Shown piece by piece: positions 1 to 7,203 of a stretch of 9,520 bases of DNA. Position 1 is the stretch's first letter; the number at the start of each line of letters is the position of its first letter. A model generated the notes under the pieces. It saw only the letters and a list, made by a program, of their open reading frames with translations, had not been told where the DNA came from and made no database searches. This DNA is from PVC group bacterium. GTDB taxonomy: Bacteria > Verrucomicrobiota > Kiritimatiellia > SS1-B-03-39 > UBA6053. The DNA lies in assembly GCA_003565815.1 (NCBI GenBank), contig PXAS01000067.1, forward strand, positions 1 through 9,520, given 5' to 3'. A program made the translations under genes and the position numbers.

Positions 1-30
1 ATCTTTACACCTCGGCCGTAGAATTCCACC
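1..30 (+). other. Partial spacer or leader end of the CRISPR array
   Basis: These 30 bases precede the first visible repeat. The length fits a spacer (32-33 bp here) cut by the window edge, and the sequence has no AT-rich leader character, so the array probably continues to the left. It could instead be the last bases of a leader; the window cannot decide. Confidence 0.5.
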
Positions 31-756
31 GCCGCCCCCCACGCGGGGGCGCGGATTGAAACGATTAGGGCGTTGTCTATTTGGCCTAAAAACCTGCCGC
101 CCCCCACGCGGGGGCGCGGATTGAAACTACTTTGTGCATACTCTTTTCCGGTAGTTAGAGGCCGCCCCCCACGCGGGGGCGCGGATTGAAACGTTGTATT
201 CGTTGAAATATTCAATGTCTGTTTGCCGCCCCCCACGCGGGGGCGCGGATTGAAACAACGAGTCGTTCAACGGTTGTATGAGACCCGGGGCCGCCCCCCA
301 CGCGGGGGCGCGGATTGAAACCGGGATTGGCCTTTTAGAGATGTGGCGCCCTGGCCGCCCCCCACGCGGGGGCGCGGATTGAAACATCCCCGGTGCCACA
401 TGACACACCACACGGAACGCCGCCCCCCACGCGGGGGCGCGGATTGAAACGCCCTCTACGGGCAGTCCGCGTTTATGCGCGGGCCGCCCCCCACGCGGGG
501 GCGCGGATTGAAACTGTAACCGGGGAGATTTACGGCCCTAATTCCCGCCGCCCCCCACGCGGGGGCGCGGATTGAAACTGCAAGTGTCATCTGACTGACA
601 ACCTCGTCAAAGCCGCCCCCCACGCGGGGGCGCGGATTGAAACGTAGACGGGGGCGAGTTCGCCGGGGTTTTTGACGCCGCCCCCCACGCGGGGGCGCGG
701 ATTGAAACATCTCCGAACTCGGCCGCACCATCGAGATGTAGCCGCCCCCCACGCGG
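31..756 (+). CRISPR. CRISPR array, 11 full repeats plus one truncated repeat, type I-C-like
   Basis: Eleven identical 32-bp repeats begin at 31, 96, 161, 225, 290, 354, 419, 483, 547, 612 and 677, and a twelfth, truncated repeat begins at 741. The repeat starts GCCGCCCCCCACGCGG and ends GCGGATTGAAAC. The eleven spacers are all different and 32 or 33 bp long. Repeat bases 3-9 (CGCCCCC) pair with 15-21 (GGGGGCG) around a 5-base loop. The 11 bases after the stem (CGGATTGAAAC) match the crRNA 5' handle that Cas5d leaves in type I-C systems, and the repeat closely resembles known I-C repeats. The ATTGAAAC end at the right of each repeat and the degenerate repeat at the right edge both give plus-strand transcription with the leader to the left. 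No cas gene is in the window, so the subtype rests on the repeat alone; spacers are slightly short for I-C. Confidence 0.97.
741..756 (+). repeat. Truncated terminal CRISPR repeat
   Basis: Only the first 16 bases of the repeat remain (GCCGCCCCCCACGCGG), followed at once by unrelated sequence (AAAAAGATCC). The 5' stem arm, the loop and two bases of the 3' arm are kept; the rest of the 3' arm and the ATTGAAAC handle are lost. The hairpin cleaved by Cas5d cannot form here, so the transcript of the last spacer (709-740) would lack a normal repeat-derived 3' end. Confidence 0.93.
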
Positions 757-834
757 AAAAAGATCCATGTCACCTGTTGCCCGTACGTACCCATAATGGG
801 CAACCGCATAACCGCCCATCAAGAGAGAATTCAC
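757..834 (-). pseudogene. Remnant of a nucleotidyltransferase gene (MNT/AbiEii-like core)
   Basis: Read on the minus strand, 834 down to 757 gives 26 codons containing LLMGGYAVAHYGYVRATGD followed by MDLF. This resembles the start of the minimal nucleotidyltransferase fold found in MNT- and AbiEii-type toxin or antitoxin proteins and in DUF6036-like proteins: a GG-Y-A motif, then G-x-x-R-x-T and the metal-binding D-x-D (here DMD). The frame enters directly from the region of the pdxB stop codon, so no start codon or normal N-terminus (about 20 residues) is present. The other end is cut exactly where the truncated CRISPR repeat begins. It is therefore a gene fragment broken on both sides. The family is recognised by motif only; the exact subfamily is not known. 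Confidence 0.7.
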
Positions 835-841
835 TTTTTTC

Positions 842-1966
842 TTAGACACGGAAGCCCAAGGCGTCGTAAATTTCCCGCTCATCCCGGTGCAGTTCGGTGA
901 CCGTGGTGGCTGAAAACTCCCGGCGGTCCCGGTAATTCCGCCGCAATTGGGTGAAAAGTTTTCCGGGAGGTCCATCCGCCCGCCGCAGCGCGCGGTCATC
1001 CTCGCGCAATTCATAGCAGGAGCGAAGCGCATGGCGCAAGCGGGTCTCGAAATCCCCTTCCCCGGGAAGGGACACCCGTTCCGACAAGGGCGGGGGCATG
1101 AGCGGGAGGGGATCCCATTCATGCCGCACTTGGAAATGGGCGCACAGGGCTTCGAGAATTTGTCGGGTGCCATTCACTTTGCCCTCCACCGAATGTCCGG
1201 CGATGTGGGGGGTGGCCAAATCGGCCTCGGCCATCACCTCCAGGGGTACATCCGGCTCGGGGTCCCAAACATCCAAGACCAGCCAGGACAAGCGACCCGA
1301 GCGGCGGGCGGCGGCGGCCGCGGGACCGTCCAGCACTTCTCCCCGGCAGGCATTGATCAAAACCGCGCCCGGCTTCATGGTGGCCAAGCGCTCGGCGGAC
1401 AACAGGTTGCGTGTGGGCCAAGGTCCCGTTTCCACCAGCGGGACGTGCAGAGTCAGCACGTCCGAACTCGCCAAAAGATCGTCGAGATTTGTCCAGGGAC
1501 CCGACGCTCCTTCGGCGGCTTTTGGCGGATCGTTGCGCAACACCTTCATGCCCAGGGCCGTGGCCTTGCGCGCCACGCGCGAGCCCACTTCCCCATGTCC
1601 GACAATTCCCAGGGTTTTGCCCGCGAACGTAAAGCCGTGGTCGGCATGTGCCTCCAGCAAAGCGGCGACCACGTATTCGGAGACCGCATTCGCATTGCAT
1701 CCTGGAGCGGAGGCGAAATGAATGCCCAGGGCCGACAGCCCCTCCGCATCCGCGTGGTCCGTTCCCGCCGTGCAAGTGCCCGCGAATTGCACCCGCGATC
1801 CCTCGAAGAGGACCCGGTCGAGCCGGGTTTTGCTGCGGGTGATCACCGCGTCCGCGTCCCGCACCCTTTCAGGGGTGATCTCCCCTTCCGGCAACAAGGT
1901 CAGCTCCCCCAAGGGGGCGAAGGCCGGAGCGGCAAAAGTGACGCTGGATGCACAAATCAGATTCAT
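842..1966 (-). CDS. pdxB: 4-phosphoerythronate dehydrogenase PdxB
   Basis: This cytoplasmic NAD-dependent dehydrogenase oxidises 4-phospho-D-erythronate to 2-oxo-3-hydroxy-4-phosphobutanoate, an early step of the DXP-dependent pathway to pyridoxal 5'-phosphate. The 374-residue product is full length (E. coli PdxB has 378). It shows the N-terminal motif TAGTDH (67-71 region), APGCNANAVSEYV (88-100), a Rossmann GIVGHGEVG (120-128), INACRGEV with Arg208, LDVWDPEP with Glu237 and TPHIAGHS with His254. These three fall at the numbers of the E. coli catalytic Arg, Glu and His. The PdxB-specific C-terminal dimerisation part is present (YELREDD, LRRNYRDRREF), which separates it from SerA-type 2-hydroxyacid dehydrogenases. 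ATG at 1966 is chosen over an in-frame TTG at 1975 because it aligns with the family N-terminus. No clear Shine-Dalgarno site precedes it. The gene diverges from the FHA gene across 38 bp and converges on the CRISPR array. Confidence 0.95.
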   Translation of the reverse strand: MNLICASSVTFAAPAFAPLGELTLLPEGEITPERVRDADAVITRSKTRLDRVLFEGSRVQFAGTCTAGTDHADAEGLSALGIHFASAPGCNANAVSEYVVAALLEAHADHGFTFAGKTLGIVGHGEVGSRVARKATALGMKVLRNDPPKAAEGASGPWTNLDDLLASSDVLTLHVPLVETGPWPTRNLLSAERLATMKPGAVLINACRGEVLDGPAAAAARRSGRLSWLVLDVWDPEPDVPLEVMAEADLATPHIAGHSVEGKVNGTRQILEALCAHFQVRHEWDPLPLMPPPLSERVSLPGEGDFETRLRHALRSCYELREDDRALRRADGPPGKLFTQLRRNYRDRREFSATTVTELHRDEREIYDALGFRV

Positions 1967-1970
1967 GCGT

Positions 1971-1998
1971 TGCAAAAAGTGAAAAAAACGTTCATAAG
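1971..1998 (+). promoter_or_regulatory. Candidate promoter for the FHA-led cluster
   Basis: TTGCAA (1971-1976) and CATAAG (1993-1998) are spaced by 16 bp, each matching four of six sigma-70 consensus bases. The only gap between the divergent pdxB and FHA starts is 1967-2004, so the plus-strand promoter must lie near here. With this -10 box transcription would begin at about 2005, the A of the FHA start codon, implying a leaderless or nearly leaderless mRNA. Seen by eye only. Confidence 0.4.
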
Positions 1999-2004
1999 TA
2001 GGTC

Positions 2005-2664
2005 ATGGCTTATCTAAGATCCCTGGATGATCAAACTCTAATCGAAATTGAAGAGGGGGAAAATCTCCTCATTGGACGCATGCCCAAATGCGACGTGGTG
2101 ATCGACGATCCCTCCGTATCCTCCCAGCACGCCCGCGTCCAGTTGACCGACGGGGTGTTGCGCGTCATCGACATGCACAGCACCAATGGCACCCGCTTGA
2201 ACTACAGCACCCTGATCGCCCCCGCGACCCTGCTGGACGGCGATATCATCGAATTCGGCAGCGCCAGTTTCTCGGTGGACGGGCCCGAGTTGCGCGAGGA
2301 AAGCGGGGACGGCGACGCCGAAATGGACTTAATCACCGATTCACCCCCCCTGGCCGCCTCCCAAAAGCTCGACGCCACCATGTCCATTTCCATTTCCGAC
2401 GATGACCTACGGGAACCTTTGGGGGATATTCCCGAAGAGGCGGGAATCGAGGTGTCCCCGGAATTGGAACCCGTTGCCGAAACGGACCCGGACATGGACG
2501 CGCCGGAAGAAGACCCCGCCGGCGCAGCCGACGAAGCAATTGACGATGACGCGGAATCGATGGATCCCCAGACATTGGCCATGTTGCTTTCCCTCCTCTT
2601 TCTCGCCATTGCCGGCGGAATCTTTTTCCTGTACTTATGGAATCTGGCGCCCCCCGAACTGTAA
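2005..2664 (+). CDS. FHA-domain protein with C-terminal membrane anchor
   Basis: The 219-residue protein starts with a forkhead-associated domain (about residues 1-95), a module that binds phosphothreonine peptides. The expected motifs are in order: LLIGR (Gly24-Arg25), VSSQH with Ser39-Ser40 and His42, and STNGT with Asn61-Gly62. Residues 96-188 are a low-complexity, strongly acidic linker rich in Asp, Glu and Pro. Residues 190-212 form one hydrophobic segment (LAMLLSLLFLAIAGGIFFLY), followed by only seven residues. With no signal peptide it is most likely tail-anchored in the inner membrane with the FHA domain in the cytoplasm. It heads the plus-strand cluster and its 3' end overlaps the pseudopilin gene. 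FHA proteins often work with Ser/Thr kinases or secretion systems; no kinase is in the window, so the partner is unknown. Confidence 0.9.
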   Translation: MAYLRSLDDQTLIEIEEGENLLIGRMPKCDVVIDDPSVSSQHARVQLTDGVLRVIDMHSTNGTRLNYSTLIAPATLLDGDIIEFGSASFSVDGPELREESGDGDAEMDLITDSPPLAASQKLDATMSISISDDDLREPLGDIPEEAGIEVSPELEPVAETDPDMDAPEEDPAGAADEAIDDDAESMDPQTLAMLLSLLFLAIAGGIFFLYLWNLAPPEL

Positions 2665-3272
2665 GGGCCAAAGGGCTCAGCCTCGTCGAATTGCTCGTGG
2701 CCCTCAGCCTCCTTTCCGTGGTCACCCTCATGGGCTGGCTGATGCTGGCCTCCATTCGCAACATCGCCGACGAATTGCTCACGGAAACGCCCGACACCTT
2801 GGATCGGGCCTTGTCCGGTTTTGAAAACGACCTCGCGCATCTCGTCCGGTCCATGGCCCCCGACGGCGACCCGGATTTCCAACTGGATCCCGACGGCACC
2901 GCCAAATGGCTGACCACCGCCCCCGGCGAACACGGACGGGACATACCCCTTGAAGTGACCTACCTTCCGCCCGACAACGAAGGCCACTGGCGGCGCGCCG
3001 TCCGATTTCCCGGACAAACGCAAGCCCAAACCAATCTCCTCCATTCCGCCGTGCAACACCTCGCCCTCTCCGCTTATCTGGAAGAAAATCTTTGGTCCCC
3101 GAAATGGCCCCCCGAAACCACCAACGACAGTCCCGCCCCCGGCAACGCCCCGCCCCGACTCCTCCGCTTCGAGGTGGAAACCACCGACGGCACGCGCGTT
3201 CACGGGAATTTCCTCATTCCCGCCGCCATGCGCATTGATCCCCCCGACACCGAGGACCAAATTTCCAACTGA
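2637..3272 (+). CDS. Prepilin-like protein, GspJ/PulJ-type minor pseudopilin
   Basis: The 211-residue product has a type IV prepilin N-terminus. A short basic leader (to Gly13) is followed by LSLVELLVALSLLSVVTLMG, with Glu at +5 of the mature protein (Glu18) and a continuous hydrophobic helix to about residue 38. A prepilin peptidase would be expected to cut after Gly13 and methylate Leu14. The stretch RALSGFENDLAHLVRSM after the helix resembles the region of GspJ that follows its stalk helix, and the length suits GspJ (about 200 residues), the minor pseudopilin of type II secretion. No other pseudopilin or secretion gene is seen, so it may instead belong to a divergent type IV pilus or be an orphan. 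The ATG at 2637 is the only usual start codon upstream of the leader, which makes the gene overlap the FHA gene by 28 bp and suggests translational coupling. Confidence 0.82.
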   Translation: MESGAPRTVRAKGLSLVELLVALSLLSVVTLMGWLMLASIRNIADELLTETPDTLDRALSGFENDLAHLVRSMAPDGDPDFQLDPDGTAKWLTTAPGEHGRDIPLEVTYLPPDNEGHWRRAVRFPGQTQAQTNLLHSAVQHLALSAYLEENLWSPKWPPETTNDSPAPGNAPPRLLRFEVETTDGTRVHGNFLIPAAMRIDPPDTEDQISN

Positions 3273-3283
3273 AGGCCCTCCGG

Positions 3284-4483
3284 ATGAACCTGAATCTGAT
3301 CATCGTACTCATACTGTTGGGCGGCTGGTTTTCCGGACGCCTCTTCGAACGAATCCGCCTGCCCGCCGTGCTGGGGATGCTGGGCTGCGGTTTGGTGATC
3401 GGCATCGTTCTGGGTCCGGACGCCTGGCCGCCCGGACTCTCCGAAATGGAACCCTTTCTCAAGACCTTCGCCCTGGTGGTGATTCTGCTGCGGGCCGGTC
3501 TGGGCATCCGCCGCCGCACCCTCCATCAAATCGGCGGCACCGCCCTCAGCCTTGCCGTGATCCCCTGCCTCCTCGAAGGCGCGGCCCTCACCCTGGCCCT
3601 GCGGTTTTTCTTCGACTTCCCCTGGCCGGTCTCCGCCCTCACCGCCTTCATGCTCGCCGCCGTTTCCCCCGCCGTGATCGTGCCGGCCATGCTCGACCTC
3701 AGTCAAAACGGATATGGACGGCGCAACGCGGTCCCCACCCTCGTATTGGCCGGTGCCTCGGTGGACGATGTCCTCGCCATCACCCTCTTCTCCCTCTTCA
3801 CCCGCATGGCCCTCAGTGAAACGGTGCAGTGGACCCGGGTGCTTCTGGAACTCCCCCTCGCGGTCATGCTCGGCATTGTCCCCGGCATCGCCGTCGGACT
3901 CGGCCTGTCTCATTGGTTCCGGAAACGCCGCCAACAGGTGCGCGCCACCGAAAAAACCCTCATTCTCCTCATGGTCTCCCTGCTGCTGGTCCAGGCCGGG
4001 GAGTGGATGCACAGCGCCGCATTGTTGGGGATCATGGCCGTCGGGTTTCTCCTTCTCGAACGCGCCGAACCCATCGCGCATGAACTCGCCGCCAAACTCT
4101 CGAAAATCTGGGTTTTCGCGGAAATCATCCTCTTCGTGCTCATCGGCATGCAGGTCGATCTTCGCATCGCCCTTCAGGCCGGCCCCCTCGCCCTTGCAGT
4201 CATCGCCATCGGACTCGCGGCCCGTTCCGCCGGCGCGTGGCTGGCCACCTCACGTTCCAAACTCACGCTCGGCGAACGCCAGTTCTGCGTCCTCGCCTAT
4301 TTCCCCAAAGCCACCGTCCAGGCCGCCCTCGGCAGCGTCCCCCTGGCCCTCGGCATCGACGGCGGCGAAATCATTCTCGCCCTCGCCGTTCTCGCCATTC
4401 TCCTCACCGCCCCCCTCGGCCTCCTCGGCATCCGTTTCGGCGGTCCCCGCCTTCTGGAAAACGGCGAAGCCGAAGCGCTTTGA
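3284..4483 (+). CDS. Cation/proton antiporter (CPA family, Na+/H+ exchanger domain)
   Basis: The 399-residue protein is very hydrophobic, with roughly 11-13 membrane segments from residue 3 to about 385, and matches the sodium/hydrogen exchanger fold. Diagnostic stretches are LPAVLGMLGCGLVIG (26-40), SPAVIVPAM (128-136), the paired acidic residues Asp161-Asp162 in GASVDDVLAITLFS (expected ion-binding site), AARSAGAWL with Arg314, and PKATVQAALG (341-350), typical of NhaP-like members. It should exchange Na+ or K+ for H+ across the inner membrane; the ion cannot be read from sequence. No C-terminal TrkA-N or other regulatory domain follows. A GAAGG site (3271-3275) overlaps the upstream stop codon and lies 8 bp before the ATG. 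The gene is 11 bp after the pseudopilin gene and 17 bp before the outer-membrane protein gene, consistent with an operon. Confidence 0.9.
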   Translation: MNLNLIIVLILLGGWFSGRLFERIRLPAVLGMLGCGLVIGIVLGPDAWPPGLSEMEPFLKTFALVVILLRAGLGIRRRTLHQIGGTALSLAVIPCLLEGAALTLALRFFFDFPWPVSALTAFMLAAVSPAVIVPAMLDLSQNGYGRRNAVPTLVLAGASVDDVLAITLFSLFTRMALSETVQWTRVLLELPLAVMLGIVPGIAVGLGLSHWFRKRRQQVRATEKTLILLMVSLLLVQAGEWMHSAALLGIMAVGFLLLERAEPIAHELAAKLSKIWVFAEIILFVLIGMQVDLRIALQAGPLALAVIAIGLAARSAGAWLATSRSKLTLGERQFCVLAYFPKATVQAALGSVPLALGIDGGEIILALAVLAILLTAPLGLLGIRFGGPRLLENGEAEAL

Positions 4484-4485
4484 AA

Positions 4486-4493
4486 GAGAAAGG
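4486..4493 (+). promoter_or_regulatory. Shine-Dalgarno site fixing the start of the TolC-like gene
   Basis: GAGAAAGG lies 7 bp before the ATG at 4501. The reading frame stays open far upstream into the antiporter gene (to 4237), so this site, together with the signal peptide that begins at 4501, decides the start. Confidence 0.6.
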
Positions 4494-4500
4494 TCCCGCC

Positions 4501-5883
4501 ATGACCCCGCCACATCCCCGCATCAAACTCGTCTGCCTCGCGCTCGCGTCGCTCGGCCTCCTGCCAGGCGCGGAAGAACCCCCTCCGCTGGGATTGCAGG
4601 AATCCATCGATCTCGCCCTCCAACACAACCGCGCCCTACTCAATGTCCGCGCCGAAGTGGATGACGCCGGGTTCACCCTCACCGCCCGGGAAGCGGACTT
4701 CCAAATCCGCCCCGGCATTCGCCTTCAGGCCGGTCAACGGGAGGAAGCCGAACAAATCGAGGGCGGGGTCGAACTTCGCCGCCGCTTTACGCCGGGAGGC
4801 GAAGTGCAACTTTTCGGCGGCGCCGCCCGCTTCGACGGCGAAACCGAAACCCGCCTGCGGGCCAACGCCCGCCAACCCCTGTTCCGTCGCGCCGGCCGCC
4901 TCGTCACCCTCGAACCCAAACTCCGCGCCGAACGGGCCCTCACCGACGCCCGCCGGGCCTATTACGAACGCAAACAGGATCTCGTGCTCGAAGTCGCCAC
5001 CGCCCACGAGGCCGTCCTCCGCGCCGCCCGCCAGGTCGAAGCCGACGAACGCACCCTCGAACGCCTCACCGGACTGGCCGCCCTCACCCGCGTCCGCGAA
5101 GACAGCGGACAAGTCACCCGCGTGGACACCCTGCGCATCGAACGGCAATTGGGCGAGGCCGACGCCCGCCGCGACAACAGCCGCGACATCCTTGAGCAGC
5201 ACCGCGAGGAATTCGTGGTGCTGCTCGGTCTCGAGCCGCAACAAACCTTTGATCTGCTGCCCCCGCCTCTCCTCGAAATCGATCCCCCGCATCCCGACGA
5301 AGGCTACGCCATGGCGCTCGCCAACCGCCTCGATTTCGCCCGCGCCCTCGACGTCCTCGACGACAGCGGACGCGCCGTCCGCATCGCCCGCCGCAATTTG
5401 CAGCCCGACGTGCAACTTCTCGGCGACCTCGAATACCGGGGCGACGGCCTGGAAAACGCCGAACCCGATTCCTGGTTCATCGGCATCGCCATCGAACCCG
5501 ATTTCACCCCCGCCGAGCGCCGGGCCGACCTCGGACAAAGCGAAAACCGACAGGCCGCCGCCGAACGTCAGCTCGTGGATCTCCACTACGCCGTCCAGCT
5601 CGACGTCCGCCGGCAAATCCGCAACTACCACCGCAGCCGCACCAACCATCGCATCGCCACCCGCAACCGTGAATTGGCCGACAAACGCCTCGAACTCGCC
5701 GAAGCCCTCTTCCGCATGGGACGCGGGGACGCGTTTTCCCTCAGCGACGCCGAAGACGCCCATGCCCAGGCCATTTCCGCCGAACTCACCGCCCGCAGCG
5801 AAGCCTCCCTCGCCGCTTTCCGCCTCCTCCGCGCCCTCGGCACCCTCATCGAAGTGCCCGAAGACCTCAAGGCCGCCCCTTGA
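4501..5883 (+). CDS. TolC-family outer-membrane efflux protein
   Basis: The 460-residue protein begins with a signal peptide: basic start, hydrophobic LVCLALASLGLLPG, likely cleavage near Ala24. Two outer-membrane efflux protein repeats follow, each opening with the family's Ala-rich helix: LGLQESIDLALQHNRALL (30-47) and GYAMALANRLDFARALDVLD (268-287). Long charged helices (about 140-235 and 340-445) are the coiled-coil barrel segments; short strands between (for example 86-125 and 301-333) would form the membrane barrel. Length is normal for the family. Such proteins trimerise into a channel across the outer membrane and periplasm and receive substrate from an inner-membrane pump through an adaptor. 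The adaptor and ABC ATPase genes downstream fit that role. Cys12 lies inside the hydrophobic core without a lipobox, so a lipoprotein form (as in OprM) is not supported. Confidence 0.9.
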   Translation: MTPPHPRIKLVCLALASLGLLPGAEEPPPLGLQESIDLALQHNRALLNVRAEVDDAGFTLTAREADFQIRPGIRLQAGQREEAEQIEGGVELRRRFTPGGEVQLFGGAARFDGETETRLRANARQPLFRRAGRLVTLEPKLRAERALTDARRAYYERKQDLVLEVATAHEAVLRAARQVEADERTLERLTGLAALTRVREDSGQVTRVDTLRIERQLGEADARRDNSRDILEQHREEFVVLLGLEPQQTFDLLPPPLLEIDPPHPDEGYAMALANRLDFARALDVLDDSGRAVRIARRNLQPDVQLLGDLEYRGDGLENAEPDSWFIGIAIEPDFTPAERRADLGQSENRQAAAERQLVDLHYAVQLDVRRQIRNYHRSRTNHRIATRNRELADKRLELAEALFRMGRGDAFSLSDAEDAHAQAISAELTARSEASLAAFRLLRALGTLIEVPEDLKAAP

Positions 5884-5914
5884 ACCCCGCGCGCGCAAAT
5901 CTTGCCCGCGAATC

Positions 5915-5942
5915 TTGCGTTCGCTCTCCCAGTGGGTAATAT
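5915..5942 (+). promoter_or_regulatory. Weak candidate promoter before the adaptor gene
   Basis: In the 74-bp gap between the channel and adaptor genes, TTGCGT (5915-5920) and TAATAT (5937-5942) are spaced by 16 bp. The gap is the largest in the cluster and could let the adaptor and ATPase be expressed separately. Transcription would start about 8-10 bases before the ATG. Matches are partial (three and four of six bases). Confidence 0.28.
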
Positions 5943-5957
5943 CCCTGCAATACCGTC

Positions 5958-7199
5958 ATGATGAAGACTTCCTTGAAAATTCCCCTGATCCTCTTCCTCC
6001 TCGCCGCCGGTGCCGTCGTCTGGATGCTGCGCGGCGGTCCGGCCACCGATTCCGGCGCCAACGTGGAAACGCACGTGGTGGAAGCGTCCGAGTTCAACCA
6101 CTGGATCCCCTTTCAGGGCACCCTGGAGTCCATGCGCAGCGAAAACGTCGTCTCCGGCATCAGCCAATCCACCGCCATCCTTTACCTCGCCCCGGAAGGC
6201 GCCCACGTGTCGGAAGGCGATTTGGTGGCCCGTTTCGACAATTCCAGCCTGCAATCCACCCTCGCCAACCTCGAGCGCGACCACACCTTGGCCGTCACCG
6301 AACATGAAAGCCTCACGCGGGCGGAAATCCCCCTGCAAAGCGCCAAATTCCAATCCGACCTGCGCGAAATCGCCGCCAACCTCGCGCGGGAGCAACGCGT
6401 CACCGAACGCATGGCCGAACTGGCGGAGCAGGACCTCGTGTCCGAGGCCGAACTGGCCACCCACCGGGAGCGGATCCGACAATTGGAAACCTCCCTCTCC
6501 GCCCTGGAGCAACAGCGCGATCTGACCCTGGAAATCCTCCACCCGGCCCGGATCCGCCAAGCCGAAGCCAAACGCGAAAGCGCCCTTCGGCAATTGGATC
6601 TGGTGCGAGAGCAAATCGAAGGCTCCGAAATCCGGGCCGGGATATCCGGCATGGTCGTGTACCTGCCCCTGCACATCAACGGCGAATACCGCACCCTGCG
6701 GGAAGGCGACAGCGTTTACCGCAACCAGCCCTTCATGCAAATCGCCGACATGGAAACCCCGGTCGTCCGTTGCCTCATCCCCGAATCCCGCATCTCCGCC
6801 CTCCGCCCCGGAAACCCGGCCCTGATTCTGCCCGAAGCCTTTCCCGACATCCAATTGCAGGCCGAAATCATCAGCCTCGGCTCCGTCGCCCGCAGCGTGC
6901 CCGGACGCCCCGCGTGGCAGAAATTTTTTGAAGTCACCCTCCTCCTGTCCGAAAGCGACCCCCGGCTTCGCACCGGCATGACCGTCCAGGCCCACGTTCG
7001 CGCCCGCCATCATCCCCAAACCGTGGTCCTGCCCCGACAACTCGTCTTTTGGGACGGGGACCACCCCCACGCCCTGGTCCGGCAAAACGGACAAATCACC
7101 CGCACCCTCCTCGAACTCGACGGCGGGAACGACACCCATTTCCGCGTCGCCTCCGGACTTCAACCCGGCGATGAGGTCCTGGCTCCGCCCGGATTTTAG
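5958..7199 (+). CDS. HlyD/MacA-like periplasmic adaptor (membrane fusion protein)
   Basis: The 413-residue protein has an N-terminal hydrophobic segment (residues 8-24, IPLILFLLAAGAVVWML) acting as membrane anchor or uncleaved signal. A first lipoyl-like half follows (about 73-102, APEGAHVSEGDLVARFDN), then a long helical hairpin (about 105-220) rich in Glu, Arg, Leu and Gln, and the second lipoyl half (IRAGISGMVVYL). A beta-barrel region comes next (VVRCLIPESRISALRPGNPA), and a membrane-proximal domain ends in SGLQPGDEVLAPPGF. This is the order seen in MacA/HlyD adaptors, which bridge an inner-membrane pump and a TolC channel. Neighbours agree: TolC-like gene upstream and ABC ATPase 4 bp downstream. 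Either ATG 5958 or ATG 5961 could be the start (the protein begins Met-Met-Lys); no strong Shine-Dalgarno site is visible. Confidence 0.88.
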   Translation: MMKTSLKIPLILFLLAAGAVVWMLRGGPATDSGANVETHVVEASEFNHWIPFQGTLESMRSENVVSGISQSTAILYLAPEGAHVSEGDLVARFDNSSLQSTLANLERDHTLAVTEHESLTRAEIPLQSAKFQSDLREIAANLAREQRVTERMAELAEQDLVSEAELATHRERIRQLETSLSALEQQRDLTLEILHPARIRQAEAKRESALRQLDLVREQIEGSEIRAGISGMVVYLPLHINGEYRTLREGDSVYRNQPFMQIADMETPVVRCLIPESRISALRPGNPALILPEAFPDIQLQAEIISLGSVARSVPGRPAWQKFFEVTLLLSESDPRLRTGMTVQAHVRARHHPQTVVLPRQLVFWDGDHPHALVRQNGQITRTLLELDGGNDTHFRVASGLQPGDEVLAPPGF

Positions 7200-7203
7200 A
7201 TTC

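Noticed and set aside
776..804. Inverted repeat GTTGCCC / GGGCAAC between the array and pdxB as a bidirectional terminator
   Set aside because: It has a 15-base loop, no adjacent T-run, and lies within codons of the nucleotidyltransferase remnant (AVAHYGYVRAT), so chance is the simpler explanation.
127..809. Minus- and plus-strand reading frames through the repeats (products with repeated SIRAPAWGAA or FQSAPPRGGR)
   Set aside because: They are translations of the CRISPR repeat in successive frames; there is no protein family signal.
741..841. A CreA-like RNA antitoxin made from degenerate repeats, guarding a CRISPR system
   Set aside because: CreA-type RNAs keep the 3' repeat part that forms the crRNA handle and lie by the cas genes; here only the 5' half remains, at the trailing end of the array.
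947..2017. A 356-codon plus-strand frame opposite pdxB
   Set aside because: It is a shadow caused by GC-rich codon use; the minus strand encodes a full PdxB with all catalytic residues.
2202..4081. Long minus-strand frames opposite the FHA, pseudopilin and antiporter genes
   Set aside because: Gly/Glu/His-rich low-complexity translations with no motif; the plus strand has clear domains in each case.
4237..4500. Extended start for the TolC-like protein inside the antiporter gene
   Set aside because: The added part is Arg/Pro/His-rich antiporter shadow; ATG 4501 has a Shine-Dalgarno site and begins a signal peptide.
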